Positions 10,385 through 19,469 of a DNA stretch of 41,442 nucleotides are shown here, in pieces. The position numbers and the translations under genes are program-made. The stretch covers positions 1-41,442 of the forward strand of contig JAUCBJ010000966.1 of the NCBI GenBank assembly GCA_032718475.1. Direction: 5' to 3'. Under the pieces are notes generated by a model. That model saw only the letters and a list, made by a program, of their open reading frames with translations, was not told the origin of the DNA and searched no databases. The DNA comes from Nemertoderma westbladi. Its lineage: Eukaryota; Xenacoelomorpha; Nemertodermatida; Nemertodermatidae. Within the stretch, counting starts at the first letter, position 1, and the number at the start of each line of letters is the position of its first letter.

Positions 10385-11827
10385 GTCACGAGGATATGGC
10401 TCCAGCGTCACGAAGATTCGCTACAGGGACTGGTAGGACCATGGAATCAGCGCCATGAGGATTCGCTGCAGGAACTGGTAGGATCATGGCTCCAACGTCA
10501 CTAGGATTCGCTGCATCGGTAACTGGTAGGACCATGGCTCCAATGTCACGAGGATTCCCTGCATCAGGAACTGGTAGGACTGTGGCTCCAGCGTCACGAG
10601 GATTCACTGCAGGAACTGGTAGGACCATGGCTCCAGCGTCACGAGGATTCGCTGCACCAGGAACTGGTAGGACCATGGCTCCAATGTCACGAGGATTCTC
10701 TGCATCAGGAACTGGTAGGACTGTGGCTCCAGCGTCACGGAGATTCGCTGCAGGAACTGGTGCGACCGTGGCTCCAGTGTCACGAGGATTCGCTGCAGGA
10801 ACTGGTGCGACCGTGGCTCCAGTGTCACGAGGATTCGCTGCATCGGGAACTGGTAGGACTGTGGCTTCAGCGTCACGAGGATTCGCTGCAGGAACTGGTA
10901 GGACCGTGGCTCCAGCGTCACGAGGATTCGCTGCACCAGGAACTGGTAGGACCATGGCTCCAATGTCACGAGGATTATCTGCATCAGGAACTGGTAGGAC
11001 TGTGGCTCCAGCGTCACGAGGATTCGCTGCAGGAACTGGTGTGACCGTGGCTCCAGTGTCACGAGGATTCGCTGCATCAGGAAATGGTAGGACCGTGGCT
11101 CCAGCGTCACGAGGATTCGCTGCATCGGGAACTGGTAGGACCGTGGTTCCAGCATCACGAGGATTTGCTGCATCAGGAACTGGTAGGACCGTGGCTCCAG
11201 CGTCACGAGGATTCGCTGCATCGGGAACTGGTAGGACCGTGGTTCCAGCATCACGAGGATTTGCTGCATCAGGAACTGGTAGGACCGTGGCTCCAGCGTC
11301 AGGAGGATTCGCTGCATCAGGAACTGGTAGGACCGTGGCTCCAGCGTCAGGAGGATTCGCTGCATCAGGAACTGGTAGGACCGTGGCTCCAGCATCACGA
11401 GGATTCGCTGCACCAGGAACTGGTAGGACCGTGGCTCCAGCGTCACGAGGATTCGCTGCATCGGGAACTGGTAGGACCGTGGCTCCAGAGTCACGAGGAT
11501 TCGCTGCATCAGGAACTGGTACGACCGTGGCTCCAGCGTCACGAGGATTCGCTGCATCCGGAACTGGTAGGACCGTGGCTCCAGCGTCACGAGGATTCGC
11601 TGATCAGGAACTGGTAGGACCGTGGCTCCAGCGTCAAGAGGATTCGCTGCATCAGGAACTGGTGGACCGTGGCTCCAGCGTCACGAGGATTCGCTGCATC
11701 AGGAACTGGTAGGACCGTGGCTCCAGCGTCACGATGATTCGCTGCATCAGGAACTGGTGGACCGTGGCTCCAGCATCACGAGGACTCGCTGCATCAGGAA
11801 CTGGTAGGACCGTGGCTCCAGCGTCAC

Positions 11828-11960
11828 TTCCCGGATCCTTTTCCCGATTTCCTTGAGAAACTGGCTTGTTGCTGACCCTGGTCTGCCCAAAGTCTCAAAT
11901 GCAACCGGGGAGAACAAGTAGCCCCGGTTGCCATGCTCCTCATACTTTCTGAAAATGCAA
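11828..11960 (-). pseudogene. RT-type transposon ORF fragment (upstream flank of the minisatellite)
   Basis: Minus-strand translation reads KYEEHGNRGYLFSPVAFETL, then GRPGSATSQFLKEIGKRIRE, and continues in frame into the first array unit (VTLEPRSYQFLMQR). The layout 'P-V-A-x-E-T-L-G ... F-L-x-x-I-G-x-R-I' before 'R-S-Y-x-F-L-x-Q-R' is, from memory, the typical end of RT-bearing transposon proteins in marine invertebrates. The similarity fades upstream near an AG (TTTTCAG, about 11953), so the rest of the ORF is missing or too decayed to see. Confidence 0.65.
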
Positions 11961-12430
11961 ATGTTGCATAAATTTAATAAATTATAGTCCGTCTTGGTTG
12001 CTGGCTATCCTCTTATCTTAAAGATGTTTTCAAATTGACTGAAAGTGAATACCTAATTATAGTAAATGAGTTTACGGAAAGGAGCGGATTTATACTGCTG
12101 TACGCACCACTACTACTACACCAGTTGTCGTTACTGTTGAGACATGCAAATGCAGATTGAATTGGAATACGAGCTGCATTAAATCTCTTTCAAAATCCTA
12201 ACGCCTTGACTGTAATTAATGGGTTAAACCTAGATGCATTAAGAGTGAAAACGAAAATATAATTATATGGTAGAACAAGAGCATTGCATGAGGGAGATGA
12301 GAGTCCAGGAGCTGGCCTTGGGCGCTGTCAGGTAATTTGTGGTAGGAAATCGCCAAATTGACAATGAAATACATTGCAATGGAGTTCAGAAATACATACA
12401 TCAAAAATAATGTGAATATTATTACATCTT
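11961..12430. other. AT-rich stretch, no gene seen
   Basis: No supported ORF, RNA gene or repeat was recognised. The short minus-strand open frame at 12216-12404 has no recognisable features. Confidence 0.5.
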
Positions 12431-12433
12431 TCA

Positions 12434-12610
12434 GTTAAAACCCCCGCTCGGTTTCAGGGCAACATTTGTGGGCTCAAATCGGGAGGCCCTGGTTCGATCC
12501 CTAGACGCAGAACTGTTTGGACACAGTGCTTTGCTTTAAATTCTGACATTCCCACTGGACCAAACAGCGTGAAATATGATCGCAATTTATTTAAATGTAT
12601 AATCTAATTA
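12434..12610 (+). mobile_element. tRNA-derived SINE, degraded
   Basis: GCTCGGTTTCAGGGCAAC resembles an A box, and GGTTCGATCCC is a perfect B box 40 bases later. The body then has a CAGTGCTTTGCTTTAAATTC and CATTCCCACTGGACC layout, which parallels the SINE body at 10190-10330 (GGCAAGAAACTTTA, then ACCCAGTGG). The 3' tail is not clear. It is not a working tRNA gene: the acceptor and anticodon arms do not form. Confidence 0.55.
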
Positions 12611-13420
12611 TTATCATTTTTACAGTTTGTGCTGTAAAGCCTAACATTATAAGAGGAACATATATAAAGCTCAATATATATCACTGCTGTAATGCCACTA
12701 CAAATGTAAACAATATATAATATATATAATAATAGATAAGTTTTTAATGTTTTAATGAACAACTCTTCAACTTTACCCCATGAAGCTTAGTTTTATTCTG
12801 TACCTTTGGGCTTGTGTGTTACCCTGACATTCATCACAACTGTGAGCAATCGGCGGTATATTTCCATTAATTTCTCAAATTTGCAATTTTATTTGATCTG
12901 CAGAGTCTCAGTCGGCGACACAACATAATATATAATAATTAATAATATATTTAATATACTTTTTATGGTTTACAACGATAAAGGGAAAAAGTAAAAGGGG
13001 GGTAAATTAATACCATCATCTCTCAGTAGTTACGTTAACTTGGCTTCAATTTGGTGTAAATTGAATGGTGTCAATTTGGTCGGTGCTGGGTTGCCCTAGG
13101 CCAGTAATACGCAGTCAAAAGGTTTCGTGCTTCGGTTTTTTAAATTACACTCCATGCATCAAAATAAGTAATTAATCAACTGGTTGTGGGTGTAAACTTA
13201 ATGTTATAGTTCACTACTACAGTAATTTCGAGGCATTAAAACTATTGTTCCATTTGTTATAAATAAATTAAACGTTTTGTTGAATTTGTTATTGTTACTA
13301 TGAAATAATTATTTTACTATCTAAAAAAAATTGGTTTTACAATTCCTGGTCATTTGGATATTCTATTGTAGAAAAGGTTTAGCACCTGTTAACCTTTGGC
13401 TATTCGTAATATATGATCGT
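12611..13420. other. AT-rich intron-like stretch
   Basis: No coding sequence was recognised. This is probably part of the intron before the GPCR exon at 13501. It contains AT-rich runs only. Confidence 0.4.
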
Positions 13421-13421
13421 T

Positions 13422-13500
13422 AAAACTTTAACGATAAATAATTTTTTTTTGCAGAAATATTTGCAAAACTTTAACGAGAAATAATTTTGTTTTTTTGCAG
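13422..13500 (+). promoter_or_regulatory. Tandemly duplicated splice acceptor
   Basis: Two copies of a 43-46-bp unit (AAAACTTTAACGA, then a T-run, GCAG and AAATATTTGC) sit directly before the GPCR exon, each with a strong T-rich tract and GCAG. The AGs end at 13454 and 13500. The segment between them is 46 bases, not a multiple of 3, so using the first would shift the reading frame. Confidence 0.75.
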
Positions 13501-14238
13501 AAATATTTGCAAAATTTTAACGAGACACAGTGTTGGTTTTGGCTATCGGACGACATTCTTCTTCACCGCTACATGTTCCTATACAGCATCTGCTACAGTT
13601 CCGTCTCCTTTATAATTCCTCTCATAATAGTAACATTTTGTTACGTCATTATAATAAAAACAATCCGACGAAAAGCCCTACGGATACCGCGGAACCCGCC
13701 CCGTAAACCATCCCGGGTAGAACCTAACCGGAGATCCTCCAAATCAATATTAATGGAGTCGATGGCGCGGCGAATGTCGACACCGATGCGACGATTCTCC
13801 AAAGCAAACAGCAACGACCGCAGACAATCCTCGATCGAGCCGGTCTCCCTAAGTCAGAGTTCCAGAGGATCCTTCCCCAAGGCGAAGATCCGTACGATCC
13901 AGATGACTTTGGTTATAGTCGCTCTATTCGTTATGTGTTGGTCTCCGTACTGGATATACTTCCTCTGCATCGTCACGTTCGGCGTGAAGGATGAATCCTC
14001 CGGGATCGCGCATATAGTACTACAGAATCTCAGCACGCTAAACTCGGCGACCAATCCCGTCGTCTACGCGATATTCCAAGGGGGAGTATGTCGACGGAGG
14101 GACGATAAACCGACGACACTGGCCGCCACGTCGGTCACCCATATAAAAGGCCGACACAGTCGGGGGCGACCCAGCGCCGCGTACGAAAGGAATTGTGAAG
14201 TATCGATGGAGAACATAGGCGAGGGTGTAGAGGCGTAG
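13501..14238 (+). CDS. Last exon of a vasopressin/NPS/CCAP-receptor-like GPCR (TM5-TM7 and C-tail)
   Basis: This 245-codon open exon follows a TTTTTTTGCAG acceptor and ends at TAG. It begins in extracellular loop 2 with the conserved cysteine (ETQCWFWLSDD). TM5 (FLYSICYSSVSFIIPLIIV), a long Arg/Ser-rich third intracellular loop and the KAKIRTIQMTLVIV junction follow. TM6 has CWSPY, and TM7 has LNSATNPVVYAIF, a variant of NPxxY. The pattern (AKIRT, CWSPY, LQNLSTLNSATNP) is that of class A neuropeptide receptors of the vasopressin/oxytocin, neuropeptide S and CCAP receptor group; the ligand cannot be decided. TM1-TM4 exons are not found in the window and must lie upstream, beyond repeats. The C-tail ends in acidic residues with no palmitoylation-type Cys pair. 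Confidence 0.85.
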   Translation, partial: KYLQNFNETQCWFWLSDDILLHRYMFLYSICYSSVSFIIPLIIVTFCYVIIIKTIRRKALRIPRNPPRKPSRVEPNRRSSKSILMESMARRMSTPMRRFSKANSNDRRQSSIEPVSLSQSSRGSFPKAKIRTIQMTLVIVALFVMCWSPYWIYFLCIVTFGVKDESSGIAHIVLQNLSTLNSATNPVVYAIFQGGVCRRRDDKPTTLAATSVTHIKGRHSRGRPSAAYERNCEVSMENIGEGVEA

Positions 14239-14327
14239 TTTAACGTGTAGGAAATATAGGGACTTAACTATTAATGGATTCTACAGTGCAGATTCTGTAT
14301 CCCATTTTTCCACAATTTCATATATAT

Positions 14328-14556
14328 TAAGAATGCTGTGCCGACATGTTGACAAAATTGCGCCGCCACAAGTCCCTATCACCCATGACATTTGCTAGAT
14401 CATGCGCATAAATCAAGGCCAGTGTCCCATAAGATGCGTCTCAAGAAAGTTATGGGCTGTCCACCATGCCTATTCGCTCCATGAGGCCGCCAAAGCACAA
14501 GATTATGCAGTGGCTTTTCCTCACGGCTAAAGCAATGTCCTGCAAAGCGGAGGTGC
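14328..14556 (-). mobile_element. 3' fragment of the RTE-type LINE
   Basis: It matches, in reverse complement, the 3' coding end and 3' UTR of the LINE copy at 27785-28030. Shared sequence includes GCGTCTCAAGAAAG, the GGGCTGTCCACCATGC stretch and AATGTCCTGCAAAGCGGAGG. It lies about 90 bp after the stop codon of the GPCR exon and may form part of its 3' UTR. Confidence 0.88.
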
Positions 14557-16100
14557 CACAGTACTTAACAATAAATTCTTCAATTTATTTTCTACAATAT
14601 GCCTATCTTCCGTTTATTTTTTTGGTTCCTCCGACCTGCATAACTTGCACGTCGATAAAATACTAAAATAAATAAATATAAAATATTATATCGAAACCAG
14701 AAATTATACTGTACCACCTGAAACAACCGTAAGTAAATATTCAAGCCAAATAATTACAGTACATATATTATAAAATGCTGTGCAGGTCAGGAATGCAGAA
14801 CATGGACATTTTTCTCAGCGTAGTACACCGACGGTGTCCGACATAATATTTTTTAGACTAGGGCACCATCGGTATTACATTGTAGCACGATACTTTACAT
14901 GCTGACGCTACAGTAGCTAGCCATTTTACTTACAAAATACTGTAGTACCGGTATGCGTTTGTTTCAGTTCCTCGTGTTTACAATTAATTCATTTCAGGTG
15001 GTTGCAGTTGGTTTCATATATTTAGAACGGAGACAAACTCCATCTCTGTACCGTAGAGTAGAAATAGACCTTTAGCGCATCCCAGAATCGGCACTTTATG
15101 TTGTGTATTTAATTTAAATAACTTTTTAACATATTCGCTGCATAAAATAGATAGTTTTGTAAGAGAAGCAACACAATATCAAGGTACACATTACAATCAT
15201 CTGTAAATCCCTTCTCGGCGAAATAATATCTCGCGTTTCTAGGGAAAATTTAAATTAATGGAAAAGAGCAGGTTACAGTGGGACTTTATTCTAACCAAAA
15301 CAATACACTATAGCGAATTTAGACCCCCTCACCCCTGCCCTCTCCATCCCATCTGTCGCTTGCATAAACGACTATTCGTAAACAAATTTTGTAATTATTA
15401 TTGAAGTGAAACGTGGCACATTGACCAAACTTTGTTATGTAAAGTTTGTATAAAGTAAGAATGAATCTATGGTCAGCTTAATATGGCAAATAATTTTCGT
15501 TTTTAAATGTCAATAACACTGGTAGAAACACTTATGAAACGGGTTAATAAAATTTATCCCCCAGGTTAAAAACCTAAATTACCGGGGGTAATAAGCACTA
15601 TTTTTTATACTATTATGATTTATTAGACTAAATATGATTGCAAATTACATTAAAGATTTGTGTAAGAGCCCAATAAAACGAAAAGGGCGCGTACAAACGT
15701 TTATAAAGGTTTTAATTAATTGGTAATTAAAATAGTTTATAAAATAATTAGTTAGATTTTTAAGTAGAAAACAAAAAGAATTGGTCATATTCACTATTGA
15801 GCCATGAGACACGTCGAATATAAAATGTATAGCACCTGTTTAGTTTATTCCTCCTAATACGTACCGGTATATTATTTGACTTTTCTTACTTTAGACCAGG
15901 TCGGTTTCATTGTGTAATATTTTGTATAATAAAATATTGGTGTATAGTGATGCATAATGTATTTGCTCATATCTTTAAATATTTTAATATAGCCTCTGGA
16001 GGCGTAAGTCCAGAATGTCCACAATTTAGCGGAATTTGGTTTGTCAGTTTCTCAATCACTCTGGGCCTTAATATATAAACAAAAGATGGGCTGAAAAAAG
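14557..16100. other. AT-rich intergenic DNA, no gene seen
   Basis: No coding region was recognised. A short hairpin-like motif (TTATCCCCCAGG against CCGGGGGTAATAA) lies at about 15556-15597. A dispersed motif, GAGCAGGTTACAG with CTAACCAAAACAATA downstream, lies at 15264-15309 and recurs near 22440 and 32330. Confidence 0.5.
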
Positions 16101-16126
16101 ACTTTCATGTTGACAGACAGACAGAC

Positions 16127-17573
16127 GCAAACCTACTACTACTACTAGGATCGGCATGCTGCATTGCAGCTGCATTTTTAAGAATGCTGTGCCGACAAAA
16201 TTGCACCGCCACAACTCCCTATCACCCATGACATTTGCTAGATCATGGTCATGGGCTGTCCACCATGCCTATTCACTCCATGAGGCTGCCAAAGTACAAG
16301 ATTATGCACTGGCTGGTCCTCACGGCGAAAGCAATGTCCTGCAAAGCGGAGGCGATTTTGTTCTAGTGTCAAGCTTGGGGGAACCAATGAGACACCTCCA
16401 ATGTTATATAGTATCTGGTTGGAGATGTGTGCATTGTACTTGACACAATGAACCCGGCGTAGCATTCTTGTGAATGTGCCATCCAGAGATTTGGTGTCCT
16501 CAGCAGTTAGAGCCCAGCATGTACTCCCATAGAGGAGTACTGGAACTACTGCTGCTCTAAATAATCGGACTTTAAGTTTCCGATTAATTCTCGGTGGTCT
16601 TAATTGATTGGTCGATTGGTCTTAATGCTCTTTGCAGCAGCCTTCACTTCTGCAAAGGAGACATCACCAATGGGAATATCTGGGAGTACAGACTCAGACA
16701 CTTTTACTTCTATAAAGTTATCAGGCAATACCCTGTCATTATTGAGGAGCTTTTCAAAGTGGGCCATCCAACCATTGAGGCGATCGGCTGGTGATTCAGG
16801 CTTAACATTGGTGGTTGGTTGGCTTTTTCGACCAGCAAGCAAGTTGATCGATCTCCATGCCTGGGATGATTGCCTGCTGTCGTCAGCATCATTGATGGCA
16901 TCAACCTGTTGGTTTATTAGCTCCTGTAAATTAACAGAGTACTGCCTGTTCAGGGACCTAGATGCAGCCTTAACTGCATTCTTGGCCGCTGTAGTCTGTT
17001 TGAGTCGGGACTCTTTCTGCGCCTTGTAGAGGTAATTTCGGCACTTCTGAATTTTGTTGTCAGTCCAGGGGGCACGTTTCCTGTTTCGAGGGTATACAGG
17101 AACTGTTTCTGCAGCTGCTAACTTAACTGCCTATGTGAAGGCAGTATAGCCCTGTGCCCTGTGCCTGTGCAGTATAGCCAGTGATCTGCCGCCTCAGAGG
17201 CAAGAACCTCATACCTGTTGCTCAGCTGTAGTCCTGTAGTGTGAAGCTGGATCTCACACTTGGCTGTTGCAACAGAGAGGACCAGTCATGCCGCGGCAAG
17301 GCAGATTTCGTTGTTCTGCTAGCACGCAGACTAAGTCTTACCTTGGCCACAATAAGGCGGTGATCACTGGAGAAGGGTCGTTGTGTAAATGCATTACAGT
17401 CTTGTATAGAGCTCCTGTATTTCCTACGAAACAGAATATGGTCTATCTGGGCCTTGTGACCACTGGGTCCACTATGAGTCCATAGCTTTCCAGTTCGCTT
17501 CTTGAACTGGGTTCCAGCCGAAAACAATCCATTTCCAGAGATAAAATCCTGAAGATGGACGGAATTTCGGTTA
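16127..17573 (-). mobile_element. RTE-type LINE copy, internally deleted
   Basis: Reverse complement of the plus-strand LINE at 25527-28060, in two blocks. 16600-17573 matches the endonuclease C-terminus to the start of the RT (25600-26533), and 16134-16598 matches the RT C-terminus to the (TAG)n tail (27543-28060). About 1 kb carrying the RT core is missing, joined at a short AT-rich filler near 16590-16612. The copy is flanked by imperfect 26-bp direct repeats at 16101-16126 and 17574-17599 (22 of 26 identical). It cannot encode a working RT. Confidence 0.9.
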
Positions 17574-17599
17574 ACTTTCATTTTGACAGAGAAGCAGAC

Positions 17600-18538
17600 C
17601 GGCCGGTGGTAGATTCGCAATAATAGATAAAAAATATTACGTTACTTCCAAACCTCATAACCTCAACCGTTTTTAATAGGAGGGCTTAAAACGTCGACCA
17701 ATATACATCCATACATACAGTATGCATCTGAAGGGGCAATTTTTTATTTTTTATATATTTACTTATTGTGTATAATAAAATAGCCTCGCACAGGTGCAAA
17801 ACCATGCAACTTTTTAACGCTCATACAGTATCGCAGCATTTTACGACGAAATTCAATTTGTGTTACATAATATTTGGAATCCTTGCAGGGCCAGCTGCTT
17901 TCCATTGGTACCAACAAACAGCTATAAGGTAGAAGAATAACTGCGGTGGGATTGGTGTAATATCGCAGGGAGACACTTTTTTAAACGCTTGTTGCTAAAT
18001 ATTGAAAGCAACAATAGAAATTCTGAAATTCTACGTCGAATCATGACTTGCAAATGCAATACGATTTTCGGTCCCACAGGGATGTGTTCCAGAACGTTTT
18101 TACTCACTATTCCCATGGGTACAGCCCCGGTTTTAATTTATAAAGTCTGTTATATCGTAACCATAATAAAGTTTTGTTCAGTTAAATTAATTTTAAAATT
18201 TAATTCAATAACATACCATTGCATCAACTTCAATCATATATTTCTGGTTGTATCTTAACATAAATAAACCATTCCAAAATTGGAATAATTGTAATGGAAA
18301 CGTGTACCGGTACCGTTTGTCCATTTTCAAATGTGCTGTAAATCTCTTACTAAAATATATGGAAGAAAACGGAAGAATTGTCTTAACCGTTCTGGGGACA
18401 ATTTTTTAAATTGCGAATTACACAAAATTTTCAATGATACATGTACAAGTGGAATTATTGATCACAATAAAATTTCCTACCAAAATAACCCAAAACATTT
18501 TACTATACTCCAATGCAAGCTTCGAAACGAAAGCTTAC
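17600..18538. other. AT-rich DNA with a foldback-family fragment
   Basis: Positions about 17805-17995 match one arm of the inverted repeat at 29762-30020. Shared blocks are ATATTTGGAATCCTTG, then GCTTTCCATT, and AGACACTTTTTTAAACGCTT, in the same order. No gene is seen in the rest. Confidence 0.55.
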
Positions 18539-18807
18539 CAATATTATAACATTTCTTACCAATGTTATAACATTTCTTACCAATGTTATAACATTTCTTA
18601 CCAATGTTATAACATTTTTACCAATGTTATAACATTTCTTACCAATGTTATAACATTTCTTACCAATGTTATAACATTTCTTACCAATGTTATAACATTT
18701 CTTACCAATGTTATAACATTTCTTACCAATGTTATAACATTTATTACCAATGTTATAACATTTCTTACCAATATTATAACATTTCTTACCAATGTTATAA
18801 CATTTTT
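18539..18807. repeat. 21-bp minisatellite of perfect palindromes, 13 units
   Basis: The unit is the 14-base palindrome AATGTTATAACATT plus a TCTTACC spacer. Thirteen copies occur; the first and twelfth carry AATATTATAACATT, and one unit has lost two spacer bases (TTTTACC). The open frames through it (ITFLTNV repeated) are a by-product of the 21-bp period. Confidence 0.95.
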
Positions 18808-18818
18808 TACCACATGTA

Positions 18819-19469
18819 ACGGTTTGGGCACTGGTATAGCTTGGGTGACCATTTTTGACTAATTATGATTAATCAATTAGATACTTCCACGGCATTTTTT
18901 GAAAATTTTTTTCTTGAATATGATTTGATGACATTCGATTTAGTGGTAGCTAGTAAATCTTTTTGGTAGCTAGTGTTTTTTTAAGGTACAGTGGCTAGTG
19001 TTTTTAAAAATATATATTTTACTGCCTTTATTTAAAACTATAGATATCATTTTTCAATAAATTTTAAATAAATCCATGTTATACAGTAGATGAATAAAGT
19101 TCACATATTTGAAATTAGATTTGCTTGCTTGTTAAAAAAATGAATGATAGTGGAGATGGGCGCCATGTTCTAAAACGCCCGGAGCAGTGTGATCCTAATA
19201 TTGCAGGAAATTTCTGGACTTCTTGCTACTGAGGATAGTGCCATAAACTTTGCACAACGTCATGGTATCTCCCTAAATATCATTTATTTCACATTTTTTT
19301 ATAATTTAAAAAATACTAGCTAATAAAAAAAACACTAGCTACCATGAAAAAACATAATATCTACTAATGTTCTAGAATACATACCAATAACAAAAATAAA
19401 AAATATTACGGTATTTTTAAAATTTGAAATATTGTCACCCAAGCTACAGTATACCAGTGCCACGGTTTG
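18819..19469. mobile_element. 635-bp MITE with 8-bp target duplication (hAT-like)
   Basis: The element spans 18827-19461. It begins GGCACTGGTATAGCTTGGG and ends with the inverted counterpart (CACCCAAGCTA...TATACCAGTGCC). It is flanked on both sides by ACGGTTTG (18819-18826 and 19462-19469). Inside, TGGTAGCTAGTGTTTTTT (about 18950-18985) is mirrored by AAAAAACACTAGCTACCA (about 19325-19345), so it can fold further. No transposase ORF is present. Perfect 8-bp duplications point to the hAT superfamily; that assignment is inference. A related fragment lies at 30385-30510. Confidence 0.87.

Larger units (their letters stand above)
5909..11827 (-). repeat. 48-bp minisatellite, about 118 units, interrupted by a SINE
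   Basis: Tandem units of 48 bp (plus strand from GAGGATTCGCTGCAT through GGAACTGGTAGGACC to GTGGCTCCAGCGTCAC) fill 5909-10122 and 10385-11827. A minority are 45 bp (loss of ATC in GCTGCATCAGG), with occasional 37-47-bp units. Because 48 is a multiple of 3, long open frames appear in several frames on both strands. The frame that joins the unique flanks is minus and encodes TLEPRSYQFLMQRILV per unit. Within it many units carry TGA in place of CGA (plus TTCACTG for TTCGCTG), so the whole array is not open, although one stretch of 328 codons (10604-11590) is. Units differ mainly by transitions at CpG sites. Confidence 0.95.

Noticed and set aside
5757-11807. Many long ORFs on both strands in the repeat array (up to 408 codons)
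   Set aside because: The 48-bp period is a multiple of 3, so frames stay open together. Only the minus frame linking the two unique flanks has an evolutionary reason to be coding, and it is broken by TGA in many units.
5909-11827. CRISPR-like array
   Set aside because: Units are contiguous variants of one sequence, without unique spacers, in a eukaryotic genome.
12434-12500. tRNA gene on the plus strand
   Set aside because: The B box is perfect but the cloverleaf does not form; it is better explained as a SINE head.
16156-16443. Plus-strand ORFs over the minus-strand RTE copies (also 16604-17029 and 26117-26596)
   Set aside because: They are antisense shadows of LINE coding sequence; the minus or plus LINE frame carries the recognisable RT and endonuclease motifs.
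18434-18862. ORFs through the 21-bp array on both strands
   Set aside because: A 21-bp period keeps frames open; the translation is a 7-residue repeat without any start context or domain.
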